Source of the DNA: Kappaphycus alvarezii
Lineage: Eukaryota > Rhodophyta > Florideophyceae > Gigartinales > Solieriaceae
Reading direction: 5' to 3'
DNA: 64,000 nt
Assembly: GCA_002205965.3 (NCBI GenBank)
Contig: NADL03000659.1
Span: forward strand, 744,001-808,000
Position 1 is the stretch's first letter, and each line of letters begins with the position of its first letter. The translations under genes and the position numbers were made by a program. Shown here piece after piece: positions 48,101 to 59,710 of the stretch. The notes under the pieces were generated by a model. That model was given only the letters and a program-made list of their open reading frames with translations. It searched no databases and had not been told where the DNA came from.

Positions 48101-49674
48101 ACAATGAAATCGGGATAAGGGCCGAAAATGTTATGAAGAAGGTGAACAATCGGAGGAAAGAATCAACTCCACCACATTGCTCTGGTGAAAGCAGATACCA
48201 TGCGAATCGACGATCGCCGTCGAATAAGTCTGAACAAACCTGTGCCGAGCGTATTGTAAGCCCGACTACGATGCAAACCTGCAACGCGAGCGTTATGAAG
48301 TAATGATGATTGGTCTCCCTCTCGAGGCGCGAATTCTTTGCTGGTCGTGCCTTCACATTTTGCATGAGCTTCGTATCTGACCCGGTATTAACGACAATGC
48401 CCATTACCCAATCTGTGTTGCGAAGCGAGGATCCGCGATTAGCAGGTTTTCGGGACCAAGGGATATGGGGGAATTCAATTGCACTGCAGGGTCACTTTCT
48501 CTGGCATCGTCGTCTGTGTCGCCATCTTTCTCACCACCGTCCAATTCATGGCCCGCTGAAACTGTGGAGGGGACTGATTCAACGATTATCCGACCATTGA
48601 ACTTGTACAGGCGATCATTTGGTGTCTCGCATTCGATTCGTCCCTTTGTCAACAGTACCATTGAGTCTGTCTGAAATGCGGAACTAATGGCATTTGGTAC
48701 AACCTTAACCTTGAGATTACTCTCACCGTCCAATTGCTTCGTCTCAATGTAGGCCAAGCCATCGTCATTTGAGGAGGCGATGAGAACCATATCTGCTGGA
48801 AGGTGCTCCTTCTCAAGCACTTTGATGATATCTCCTACTTTCACATTTGCCCATCGGTCGCCCTTGGCATCACTACCAACAACATGGGTGATGGCCCCAT
48901 TAACACGGCGATCTTCCCGGAAGCGATGATAATCTTCAACAGCTTCCTTGACAGCGGAGATGAGAATGACAATGGCCAAGACACCCAACGTTGAATAACG
49001 ACCGACAGTAACAACCGGAGACACGGCATCGATAGTGTACCCAATGCCCACGACTAAAAAGTAAGTGTTGCTAAACCTCGAAAACTGTTCTATCAAAAAT
49101 TGAAACACGGCCTTCCAGGGCTTGTACTTGGTGGTCGACACATAATTAGAAGGAAAGTGAGCATTCAATTCATCGTTATTAATATGAACGACACGAGTAT
49201 CATCAACCCTTCTCCTCGGTCTGCCCAAGCCCGCAGACAAGCGATGTGGACTTCTACCACCATTCGCGGCATCCCCCCTCCTCCACTATCCTGAGTATCC
49301 GCCGGGGCGTGTTTGCCAAATCCCGCCAAGGTCGCCAACGAAGGTAGACGACCGACGCGCTTCGCGGCGACAGCGGCCGGTCGAAGCACGTTACGTTCCG
49401 TGAGTTCATGAACCTTGAGAATAGACTTGTCGGCCATGTCTGCAAATTCCCGGGCCGAAAACTTTGGAAAGCGTTGTTGCGCATGGTCGTCGCCGTGTGC
49501 GGGATGGGCGGCGGCGGCAGCGGCGGCGTGAGCTCGACCGGGCATTTGCTCGGCATCGGCATCGCGGAGCATCATGTAGGAGGGGTGGTTTGTTTCCGAG
49601 GCATCGTCGGGGGATATAGAGGGGGTTACGCGGAAGCCGACGCGGCGTCTGTCGCGCGGTTTGTCGTTGGTCAT
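45152..49674 (-). CDS. P4-type ATPase (phospholipid flippase)
   Basis: Integral-membrane ATPase moving aminophospholipids to the cytosolic leaflet (Drs2/ALA type). The Ala/His-rich N-terminus starts at 49674, and a shift at a run of G near 49277 leads into [20 protein letters not shown] and [13 protein letters not shown]. The actuator segment is [36 protein letters not shown] is the TM4 region with the P4-typical 'PISLYV'. [20 protein letters not shown] (near 47990-47930) carries the phosphorylated Asp. A Ser/Arg-rich insert follows, then [41 protein letters not shown] and [20 protein letters not shown]. The P4 C-terminal membrane domain includes [21 protein letters not shown] hydrophilic tail runs to the stop at 45152. 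Register changes occur near 49277, 48404, 47995, 46538, 46050 and 45560. All catalytic motifs are intact. Confidence 0.9.
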
Positions 49675-51680
49675 TGTGGATGGGGGTGGGGAGAAGGGGT
49701 TGGACGGAGACAGTGGGGAGGGGCGGTTGGGTAGGGACGGGATGTGGGGGACGAGAGGGGTGGGTTGAGAGGGTAGGTGTCAGGAGAACTTGAGATGTTG
49801 CGAAACGAGCCGCAGTTGAGCTTGTTATTTCGCGAGAGGAGAGGGCATCGGGGGTGACAATTGGGGAAAGTTGATTGTTGGTGTGAACAAGAGGGCAGTG
49901 GGTTTGACTTGGGGAGACCGAGCGGGCTTATGGAGGAAAATAAAAAGGTGCCGGCAGGTGAAAGGAAAATATGGACGAAAATTGGGACAGCGCACCGGGA
50001 TTGCTGTTTTGAGACCTTCCCTGCTGGCAATCGTTGTATTTGTCTGCACGGGAAGGGACACTGGACGACATTTAACTACATACCGTACAGCCGCTTTCAG
50101 CTGGGGTATATTTTTCCAGAAATTTTTGCGGATGTTGCTCTTCCTTACAATGGGTTTTCTTGACATAAGCAGGATGAACGATTTTTCGTCCTTTTTTAAA
50201 ACATGCACAGTACTGTACAGTATGGTACAGCACTACATTTGTTTTCAAGAATAAACAAATACTGTGCTGTACAGTACAATTCTGATGCAGCACTGTACAG
50301 TAAAGTACTGTACTGAAAATCAACGTACTGTACTACTACAAAAAGTCCAGGCAAGCCGGTTGTGGCTGCAAAGACTCTCAATGCGGTCCAAAGCGCATCA
50401 ATAACAGCCAAAAAAACTGCAGCACGAAGCCATCGTAAAGTACAGTACAGTACAGTACCGTACAGTCCATCATTCATAGTTTTAATTGCAGACTCAATCC
50501 TGATTTAGCGGTTTAAGACAGCGCTGATGCCTCTTCTAGCTAATCTCGAATAAGGATGCAGTGCCCCTGACAGTCAGTTGCCTGTGTTACAGTAAAGTGC
50601 AATGTGTACTGTGCTGTACAGAACTGTACGCTTCTTACGTAGTAATAAATTTTTACTGTACCTGTACCGAACAACATTGCACAGTACAGTACAGTACAAT
50701 ACAGGAAACGTTTATCAAGTGCTTGTTGCTACTGTAATCACAGCCATTGAACTACAACCGCGAATTCAATGGCTCTGCCCTGCATCGCAGTGCCGATTTA
50801 CCGCATGTGGCACTAGACGATAATTGTAATAATTTTCCATCCATTCCCAATCAATTGCAAGTTGAAATCCGTTGCAGAGGCTCTCTTCACCGTGAGACTC
50901 CGCTTGCGATCCTGTGGCCATCACGTACTGCAGTGTTCTGCCAAAGGCCTCACCTGCCTGGCAACACATGCTCTCTGCCCCTTTCATCCGCACTCGTTAC
51001 CATCGAAAACTATTGCAAACTGTTGCTTTCGGTGAGAAACTGGCACTTGCTTGTCGTCCACCCAAGGCCCTGCGTCGCGGAATCGCTTGCCAAGTTACTC
51101 ATCAAGTCATCAAGTATGACCTTTGTCTCAAAGCCGAAACGGCGATCCGTTCCACCCTGTACTAAATGACATAAAAATAATCGTAGCCATGACCGTGCTG
51201 TCAACAAGTCCCATGACAGCCGTTTTGCCCCCCTGCGCCCCTGCGGGTAAACGTCGTCAGCCATATCCAGATCGACAACTACCTTGTCTCAGGAAGATAG
51301 GGTGGCAGCTCCAGCAACTATTTTACCTTGTGCCAACTGAGATAGTATGAGTAGTCATGAACCTCGATGGGAACGTTTGCGTTCCTGCGTTCAACCCTCT
51401 CAAGAAGCTGCTAGTGCCAGAAAGAGAAACCCTGGTGCCTGCATTCATTTTTTCCCTTCCGAAAACTTGATGTGAAACCTCACCTACTCAGTCAAGGCAT
51501 CCTCTTCTCCGATGTCTCCATCCCTTTCCGTCCGTTCGAAGATTGTGTGGCACAGAGAGGATAAAAAGGTGTAAACCGAAACGCGAAATGTGGTACAGTA
51601 CGTACCAATATCGACAATTAAACTGGTGGTGCATCACGATGGTTATCGGGGAGGCGACTGCCTTCGCACTGGTTCTCTCA
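49675..51680. repeat. upstream region rich in TACAGTA/TACTGTA arrays
   Basis: The densest TGTAC-type arrays of the window lie upstream of the flippase start. 50206-50340 begins with TACTGTA at 50211. 50436-50466 has TACAGTA at 50441, 50446 and 50451 in exact 5-bp steps. 50585-50705 has TACAGTA at 50685 and 50690. Overlapping frames at 50747-51350 show no family motif. No promoter element was recognised. A regulatory role and a transposon-footprint origin are both possible. Confidence 0.55.
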
Positions 51681-51689
51681 ATCCCGGAG

Positions 51690-52045
51690 GTTTATATTGC
51701 ATTACAGTCATTTCATTGTCATGACTTACTGTAAGCATTACTGCAATAGGTCTCTGTGCGGCTTAAACGCCCCGTGCCGACTGGCTTCACCCCTCACTCC
51801 TTCCGACAAGACGCAATAGGGAAGTATCCGCTGCGTAGACAACACAAGTCCGTAGCCCCGCCGAAGTGTTCAGCCTCGGCCCTTCTCTTTCAATAAAGTT
51901 CATTACTTAAACTATCCCCGTTCCCTACGCTGCATACTTTATATAACAATGCTCCTGATTTTACACGAGTGCAATTGGCGTGCGTCGAAAGTAGTAGACA
52001 CGACAATCTGGATTCGTTTGCTGCTCCCGCTGCAAACTTTCTTGC
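51690..52045 (+). repeat. LTR-like direct repeat, left copy
   Basis: About 350 bp that reappear in the same orientation near 61045-61390. The best-conserved core begins gcaatagggaagtatccgct at 51813 and stays identical for 33 bases. Weaker similarity runs through 'ttcagcct/cggcccttctc', 'ataaagtt', 'ccctacgctgcata', 'gattttac' and 'cgaaagtagta'. The spacing of about 9.36 kb and the retrotransposon remnants between the copies suggest long terminal repeats. Exact borders and target duplications could not be fixed. Confidence 0.6.
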
Positions 52046-52049
52046 ACTT

Positions 52050-54040
52050 TACACTTACGCGCTATCGTTCTTGATATAATCGATCCAAGAGAATGGCTCG
52101 TGTTATTTGTTCCTAGTTCAGGGTCACCGTTCACAAGGGTTTGAAGAAATTCAATGCGTCTTCTTTCGCCGATGGGCCTGCGGTTTCGATCTTGAGTTCC
52201 ACAAATTCCTCTTTGGAATTCTTTTATTCGTCTACAGGAACATGTGGATCGACTTCTAATGCTTCTTTCAGTCCTCCGGACCCAGAAGAAGTTTACTTTT
52301 ATCTCAATGACCCTTTGCCACAGCCGAGCCAGATATTTACCGATTCATTCTTCATCATGCCTGTTTTTGCCATCTCTGTATTGGTTAACATGGCAACGCT
52401 TTGTGTGTTTAGTGAGCGGTCACCCGAACTTGCGACTTTTCTAGCTGCGGAAGACCTAAACAACAATAAATAAGGTCCAAATCACTGATTTGCTTCTGTT
52501 CATTTATTAAAATTGGATTAAGCTTTGCAAAAAGCGTCGTGGATAAGTATTTGGCAAAAAAGGCTCTGCAAATCATTATTTTTAACTGAAAAAAAAATTC
52601 GAAGAACGTCGATCACAGTGCGCACTAGGACTACAATCTCGGGTACGCCACGTATTCATCGATATTAGCCGGAAAACTGATCAGACCACGCATACACGGC
52701 CGGTCCCGTTCTGCAGTCGAAGGAAATTAAGGATTTTTTGCACCTCTTTTCCGAAGGCCATGCGGCAAGGAACCATATTTTCCAGGCCGAAGTCGGAATC
52801 CAAATTCACCATCACACACAAAAATGCACTGCTCAAAACAATGGAAACTAAGGACATAATGACTAGCGTAAAGCAAGCTAAGTTCAGCAAATGTTTAAGG
52901 AATATATAATTTTCGGGAGAGCTGTATCTCTCAAGTTTCAGAAGGACGGTTCTTCGTACATGTCTCAGATGATAAAGCGCTCAAGTTCTATTTCGAGAAC
53001 TTCTAATAATGCCTGAAGTATGCCGCCATTGCTGTCTGAAGTATGCTGAAAATTTTGAGGTAATGATGATTGAATACATTTCCGATGCAAAGCTGCTTCA
53101 GGCCAAGGAGACTTTAGAGACACTTCGCTTGAAGTCATTTCTGCAAGAGAAAGAAAATCTTGAATAAATCTGAAGGATTCACTGACTTGGTATCTCACAT
53201 CACTGAACTTATACCTCAGTATCCTCCGTACTCGCGCTCCGGTTCCAAAAAAGTGGATTAACAACGTAAGGCTGTCACTGATTTCCAAAACTGCTCTCTT
53301 TATCCGATTCAGAACATAAACCGCAAGATTATTCTTGCAATAAGTTAGTTAGGACTTTTCATGAGTCGATCCAAACCCTGTGCCAAATAAATCTTCTCAT
53401 CGGAGGGGAAGTGAAGTATCTGAAACATACGCTATAGAATATAACGGCGGGACATTTATCAAAATGAGAAATTATCGACTAGACCCACAAAATGAGGAAT
53501 CGGAATAATCTCGCTGTACCCATGAAAGTGGGCAAGCCAGTTGTAATGCTTTTTTGTTCGAAATGCCCTGCAGGCGCAAAGGATGCCACAGACGTCGAGC
53601 CTCAAACTGGAAAAAGAGCCAATTTTGCGCACCAGGATCTATAGAGATGCATGCCAAGCGCCGCATCCGAAATAAAGAATCAAATCCCCACGTTTCAGCC
53701 GACTTCATCAAGAGAGAAGAAACGAAGTCATGGAACGCTGACTATGACTTCGGTTTTGTTGAAACTACGCCAAATAGCGAAAAATTTGCCGATTTAGTCT
53801 CCAATTTTACGAGAACTGAACAAATTTTAGTGGAGCCTATCATCCTACGGTAACATTCTAATTCAAGCAGCAGATCATTATTTCCTTCTGAATCACATAT
53901 CTTCTCAAATGGAAAAATATGTAGCCATATTTCTTCGGATTTTCGACTAGGTGGCGGGTACGTTTAAATTCACCTCGTTGCAGTCAAGATAAAGAGGCAT
54001 ATTTGATCATAAGTGACGTTGAAGTTTTCATAAGCAATAT
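52050..54040. other. presumed retroelement interior, no identified domain
   Basis: Downstream of the left LTR-like repeat. Open frames occur at 52141-52473 (+), 52681-52890 (-), 52965-53288 (-) and 53554-53853 (+; basic, with scattered Cys). None shows a recognisable gag or pol motif. Probably degraded retroelement sequence. Confidence 0.3.
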
Positions 54041-54189
54041 ATTTGTCGAAAAAAGGAAGAAAGAGTGCCTCGTGTCCTCCAATTAGGGTTCCTTTGCGAC
54101 AATGGAGATCTGAAATCTGTCTTTTGTCGGAAGGAACTCAATCGAATCCTGGTCGCATTCGGATCACACAGCAGGAAGATACACCATCA

Positions 54190-55090
54190 TGGAAACGACC
54201 TTCTGGGATAGAACCCATTCCTTTCGAGTTGTATATAGTGGATTTCGATACTACCGCACTACTTGGAATGGATATCCTGGACAAAGAATTCTTAACACCT
54301 TGTAATGTTTCAAACAGACTCATAAATCAAGTAAATCACATCATTCCAACGCAAAATAAAGTCTACGTTGATGAATGGTATGCGCAGATAGTTAAATCGG
54401 CGAGTAAACAACTCTTCGCTCGAATGCGCTTTTCCACGTATCCGTATTTTCCTGCGCCCAGGTTTTCAAACTGCACAGCAACTTCTTCCATTCTTCTTCG
54501 ACGAAGCATTTCAATCTCTTCAAACAATCGTTCCCATAGGAAAATACGTCAGAAAAACTAAGGATTCTGCAAGGCATCTCGCGAAAATTTTACACATACG
54601 AAATTGGTCAATACGCGCCAAATAGATTTTGCGTGTCGCTAGGAAGCTGAGAAAGCTCGCTTCAAAGATCGTATACTACTCGACATTACGTATATAGACA
54701 GGGACCGGTCATACACATTGCTGATAAGGTAGCAAGGTTTTCGGGAGCCAACTTCGTAAGAATTATCTCTCTATATGAAATCTGGAAAACAAAAATAACT
54801 TTCTGGGCTGCAATTTACACGGGACCACCAAAATGGATCCTGATCGATCAAGGTTCTCCACTTAGAGACAAATTCATACACCTCGCCCTCTCCCCCAAAT
54901 TAGAAGTAACTTAAACTAGCGTGGAGTTCCACACTAGCCTCGGACTTGGAGAGCGATGAAACGAGCTGCCTCGTCGCGCACATTATTAAATAATGGAAGG
55001 TAAACTGAATAACAAAAAAAGAACTATCAATCTCATGCTCCAAGTAAGCAGTGAACGAAATACTTGCACCAGAAGACCTCGTTTTTCTGG
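54190..55090 (+). pseudogene. retrotransposon protease-integrase remnant (copia-like)
   Basis: Fragment of a retrotransposon polyprotein. PFELYIVDFDTTALLGMDIL (54215-54280) resembles the end of the retropepsin domain. FHSSSTKHFNLFKQS (54489-54533) matches the 'H.s..kl..LLkr' entry to the integrase zinc-binding region. From about 54678 to the stop at 54912-54914 comes the integrase core. It contains GPVIHIADKVARFSGANFVR (a catalytic Asp), FWAAIYTGPPKWILIDQG (second Asp) and, after the stop, VEFHTSLGLGER and, past two further stops, the basic NELPRRAHY where the conserved 'GlgERyh.plr' lies. Protease followed by integrase without an intervening reverse transcriptase is the copia order. Multiple stops and shifts show it is dead. 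Confidence 0.72.
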
Positions 55091-55099
55091 CCGATTCTT

Positions 55100-57320
55100 T
55101 CTCTAGATTAAAATTTCTATATATTTTTTAACAAGATATAAGGCAAGCTTTCTAACTGGTGGAAATCATGACAAAATGAAAGAAATTTTGGTTAATACAA
55201 TTCGGTTAATACTTCCTCGGCGTTACAATCTGAGTCTGCCCGGCTATTACTTGCGATTATAGTCATTTTTGGATTCAATGATTGGACTGCAGACATCACC
55301 ACCTACGCATATCTCCAAGTTTCTGGGCTTCTTTCTACATATATATTCAAAGGGAACCCCGTACTCTAGTCTGAACTCGAATAAAGCTCCTGCTCACACT
55401 ATAGGGTCGTTGCGACGCAGGATATCTTTGGCAAACGACTCTCCACGAGCATCACCAAGAAAACATGAGTATGAAAACTCTTCGCATGGGCCCAGCATTC
55501 TACTTTCTATTCAACGAAGGAATTCTGAAGGGACTCAGCGGAAGTTACCGTCGATGACTTTCTCCGCTCTGGTAATAAAGAATTTCGAGAGCTCTCTAAA
55601 CTTATAAACATTAAAATGAAAGAAAAATCTGCGCTACATTCAATGTTTACCGGCTTCATGCTGGATTAGAAGCATGAAACCTTAGTTGTTGACCAAATGT
55701 CGTACACGCGCAAGCTCTAGTGCCTACTGGCGGACGAATCATTCACGCGATTCAGATATGTGTGAATTCTATTAGCTTGATTGTCAACCTCCAGACCGGT
55801 CTGTCTATTCGAGATTGCGCAGCTACCGCAGGTTACCGAAAAGGTGTTCCACTCAACCCGCTCGCAAATACCGGCATGGAGGAATAAGGCAGTTAAATAC
55901 GCAGTCGGTACGCGAATTCAGCTGAAGATACGCAAACGGGATCTCAAGAAACTTCCTATTGTTGGTTTTAGGATTTATCGTTCGCGATCAATCAAGAATT
56001 CACATAACAGCTCTGAAATATCGTCTTAATCGCCGACGGTAAAGATAGAGTAGCACCCATTTCATTGAAGTCCTACAAGTATATACGAGTCAGTAGATCA
56101 GCAATTTATGAGAAAGTATTCAATTTTAGCGGAATGTTTGATATTGCGATTGCACCTTTAGAATAGTTGAAGATTATCTTGGAAAGGTCCGTTCTCGTGC
56201 ATGTGCACCGACAGCAAAAGCCTGTTTCACGTCATCTCAAAAGGATCGCGCAGAACCCAAAAGCGAACGATAATCTAATTTTTAGCTACCAGAGAAGGAT
56301 TCCGGGACAGAGTTATATCCAATATCGGCTCAGTGTGGAGTTGTGGGGGGTTAGACGCACAAGAAGAGATCTAAGTTGAGCTGTGGTTGGAACTTGTGTT
56401 AAATCAAGCTGGGTAAAGTCGATCGCTCCAAACCAGTACTTACATAGAACTATTTATAGATAATCATCGAATTGAAATGCAATCGCATGATAGGATATGC
56501 AAAGTTTCTCCCGTTAAAAAGGCCTGAATTTATTTGAAGTAGCTCTTTCGGACCTATTAATCGACACGAGTAACATAATATGACAAGGTGTAAGACTTAA
56601 ATAGCCCAGGTGGAATGGGATGGCAGGACAGCTTGCGATTGGTAAAGATTTGATGAAATATTGCAGTGTGCCACTAATCCGTAACTATTCCAAGTGTACC
56701 AATGGGTCAAAAGTTGTGTCAAAAACTGTAAGGAAAAGTTGTAACGAAAGCAGGGTGCCTAGTAGGGCCGGGTATAAGGTTACTGGTGGTTTTATTCTAC
56801 AAAAAAGTACAGTAGATGCAGTAAATCCGTGTAAAGATGTAAGGATTGCTAAACACCGCGTCAAAAGTAAGTTGGACCTGTGGAATACAATATGGACAGC
56901 CAAAATGTCGCAGAGAGGCCTAAAAATCAAAAAATCAAGCTCTTTTAGGAAACGTTATGATTAGAGAACATCTCGATATTCAACTTGACCAATGGATTGC
57001 TCGATCAAAAGAAAAACTTTGAACTATCCTTACTTGGTAACTTCAACTTTCTTTACTGAAAATGAAGCCCAAAAGATGTCGTACACACACACCTGCTACC
57101 CTCATGTCCGGTAAACAACTTCAACTATTTTACATTCAAATTGATCGCAAAGGTCTTGTAGTGCATCCAGGTTACCCCGTTTCCAACAGGCTATCAGTCA
57201 CTTTAGGTGTGCGCCCTTAGATCATGACTTTCATTTATATTCGAGGGGGCTCTTCATTTTACCAGCTAATTTGGATTCTACCATACAGTGGTCCAATACT
57301 GTCAGCTACGGTACACGTGG
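55100..57320 (+). other. degraded downstream pol region, weakly supported
   Basis: Frames at 55269-55607, 55781-56029, 56167-56379 and 56620-56964 are open but show no secure motif. By position after the integrase, the stretch should hold the end of integrase and the start of copia-like reverse transcriptase. SGNKEFRELSKL near 55570-55607 is reminiscent of the segment before reverse transcriptase in these polyproteins. This is inference. Confidence 0.25.
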
Positions 57321-57430
57321 ATGGTTTGTCGAAACAGGTCTATCCTTTAGTCTACGGTGCATGCAGCCGAAGCTGGACTCTTGGCACATGCCGTGGTGCG
57401 AGACTGTACTGTATGTGGAAAACCTTTTCC
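57320..57430 (+). pseudogene. possible copia-type reverse transcriptase fragment
   Basis: Across two registers one reads KQVYPLVYGA (57330-57361) and then AAEAGLLAHAVVRDC. Joined by position these resemble the 'l.kPLYG..eAG..W' block of copia reverse transcriptase. It lies downstream of the protease-integrase remnant on the same strand, where the enzyme should be. The match is short. Confidence 0.3.
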
Positions 57431-57538
57431 TGATCGGTAACTGCACTTGCTTCTACTTAATTTTAGTAATGTTTTGATTTGATGCCAATAGGCCATGTTT
57501 TATGCTTCATTTTAGATGGAATTCTTTACTACCTAGTC

Positions 57539-57582
57539 TACTGTACCCTTTCCTAGCTACCAACCTCTACAGTAAAGGGTAC
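57539..57582. repeat. short inverted repeat with TACTGTA-type ends
   Basis: 'tactgtaccctttc' at 57539 and its near complement 'cagtaaagggtactg' near 57568 form a short imperfect stem with a loop of about 16 bases. It is of the same TGTAC motif family as the arrays upstream of the genes. Confidence 0.35.
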
Positions 57583-58887
57583 TGTTGCTCGATCTAGTTC
57601 CCGGACCCCCTTTCTCAGAAACAGGCACCTCTGTCTTTGTGCTTTTCGCTTCTAGTTCTTCTCCAGTGCCCTCAGTGCCTCGGGATCTAAACCCACTTTA
57701 TTGCGTGAGTTCAAGATCAAAGTCCGGGTATCCTTTTTACAGTCGCAGATATCACTTTACCTCGCGCTGCCCAGCTCTACCAAGCTACCCCCTGTTGTCT
57801 CCGAACTTACGGCGTGACTCACCTTTGGATCTCCAGACTTCTCAAAGAACTGTCGTGTCTTCACAGCCCGGTGTGTTGTTCGTCATACTAATACGGTTAT
57901 GAAGGTTTTTTTGTTGGTCTGAGCGCTAGTTCGCGTTCCTTTTATTCGGAAATACAGAGTCGTTATGGTACGGACAGGGTCATCAGGCTTGCGCAGTTCG
58001 TATTCGGGAGTAACCTGGCAAGCTCCGCTATTGTAGATGCTTTCGCCGGATCTTTCTCTCTGTTATATCGTCATCTTCGCCTTTATGGCGATCTTTGCGG
58101 TGCCTGATCATGCAGTTGGAATATCTGGAGGGTACATACCCACATCCACAGTTGCAGTGCATCTCGATACTATACCTATGTCTACAGCTTTCGAGTCCGT
58201 CACTATGAGAAATTCCGGCTCACTGCCTCGCGCGTAGGGCTTTTTCCCTCAAACCGCTCCGATTTCAGTTGGTATGGCAGCATCGACACCGAAAAAATCT
58301 ATGGAAGAGCCCGGTCGTCGTTTGACTTTCTACTCTCTTAATTCAGCTCTTTAAATCCCCTCTTGATGAAGTCTCAAGGCGTTATGAGGTGGATCTTTCC
58401 GTTACCGTTATTTCCGAAGCTCCCGTTTCTTTTTCCTTCTTTACGACTGACCCCCTTATTCTCATCCAGTTTCGTTTAATCCCTTCTAACACCATAACTG
58501 GGAAAATACCTACCAGTACACAGCTACCACCTGTTGAGCCCCTTCCAGAGGCCCCTTTTGGCAATTTATGCTCCAACTGCTGCTGTGGTGACAGCTCCCG
58601 CTGCCTCTGTGTCTACATATTCGAGCTTACCACGTTCGAGAACTATTTAGGCTAGGCAATCCGGAGAAATCGTTACCACAATTCCGAGCAAGATTCCGCA
58701 CCCTCCAAAGATATAGGTTACAGCTGCGGACTGTTACCATGTTCCTGACTTTGAAAGCCGTCTAACTCGAGTCTTGATGGAACTCACGTTATATCATTCG
58801 CAAATGGTGATTCTCACAAGTCAGAGAGAGGAGCATGCAACACTCTTGCATGACTTGGCACCGTTTATCTGACCTAACCAAGAAGAC

Positions 58888-59710
58888 TTGTATCGCCTCT
58901 TGGAACGTGCATCGTTATTGCGTGAACCACAGGGCAATAATCGGGACAGCCTACCTGTTCAACCACCCCCCGTCGTAACATTCATACCAGAAGCATCACA
59001 TGTTTCTGCTGTTGCCACTTTTGCTATCATTGTTGTTTCTAAACCCCAGATAGCTGAAATAACCAGCCGCTTCGAGCGATTAGAGAAAGCCCTGCCGCCA
59101 AGCCCGACAAGCATCGAGAAGCTCTAATGAAGGAAATGGCTGATTCTTATTCTATTGGCCCGGGCGAAAAATCTCGAAAGGCTAATTCCTACAAGACACG
59201 TTCAGGGAAAGGAGAACGCGGAATAGGCAATCGCAAACTTGACAGTCGCAAACCAAGGCTTCATTACAGGTCAAATGAATAGTCATTGGATAGCAAGACG
59301 CCCTCCAGTTGCGAGCAGTTTGACGCAGAGTCGACTCCCTCATTGCCCGATCGGATCAGAAGGAAGATTTAGAGGCACAATGGGTTAAGGAACTCGAAAC
59401 CGGTTGATCCTCAGTTTAACCAGCTTATGTCGTATATTTTCTATTGCTTAAGAAATCTAGATCAAGCTCGCAATGGGCGCGACACAGGCAAGATGAAGGA
59501 CCACATACAGCTTTTAGAGTTGACGTTGGAAGATCTCGTATTTTTTGGGAAAGACCCGGTACAGATATTATACTTCCTATATTAGCTCACTGATGAGTGT
59601 GATACGTTGAAAACGTCCGAAGCGAAAGCTCTCCTCGGCGTACAAGAGGACCTTAAGGCTAGCATGGATGCATCTGCAGTTGGCACCGAAAATCATGATC
59701 ACTCACAAGC
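58888..59710 (+). pseudogene. retrotransposon gag-like remnant
   Basis: A first frame (58888-59127) ends in a helical stretch, AEITSRFERLEKALPPSP. A second, from 59391, gives NSKPVDPQFNQLMSYIFYCL and later LTLEDLVFFGKDPVQILYFL, an in-frame stop, and LTDECDTLKTSEAKALLGV. The 'L..l.F.GkDP...l.FL......D.l..sE..A' pattern is that of the capsid region of copia/Ty-type retrotransposon gag proteins I recall from fungi and protists. Upstream frames at 57585-58655 (Pro/Ser-rich) may be its N-terminal part. There is no pol region between it and the repeat at 61.05 kb, so this copy is internally deleted or belongs to a different element than the integrase at 54.7 kb. Confidence 0.5.

Noticed and set aside
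28183-50000. Bacterial contig hypothesis (PsuG/PfkB overlap, TopA)
   Set aside because: The mitochondrial carrier, P4-ATPase, hAT, pogo and Tc1 elements and large AT-rich non-coding flanks are eukaryotic.
50747-51350. Overlapping frames of 140 and 83 codons downstream of the repeat arrays
   Set aside because: No recognisable domain in either register and no conserved composition; insufficient to call a gene.
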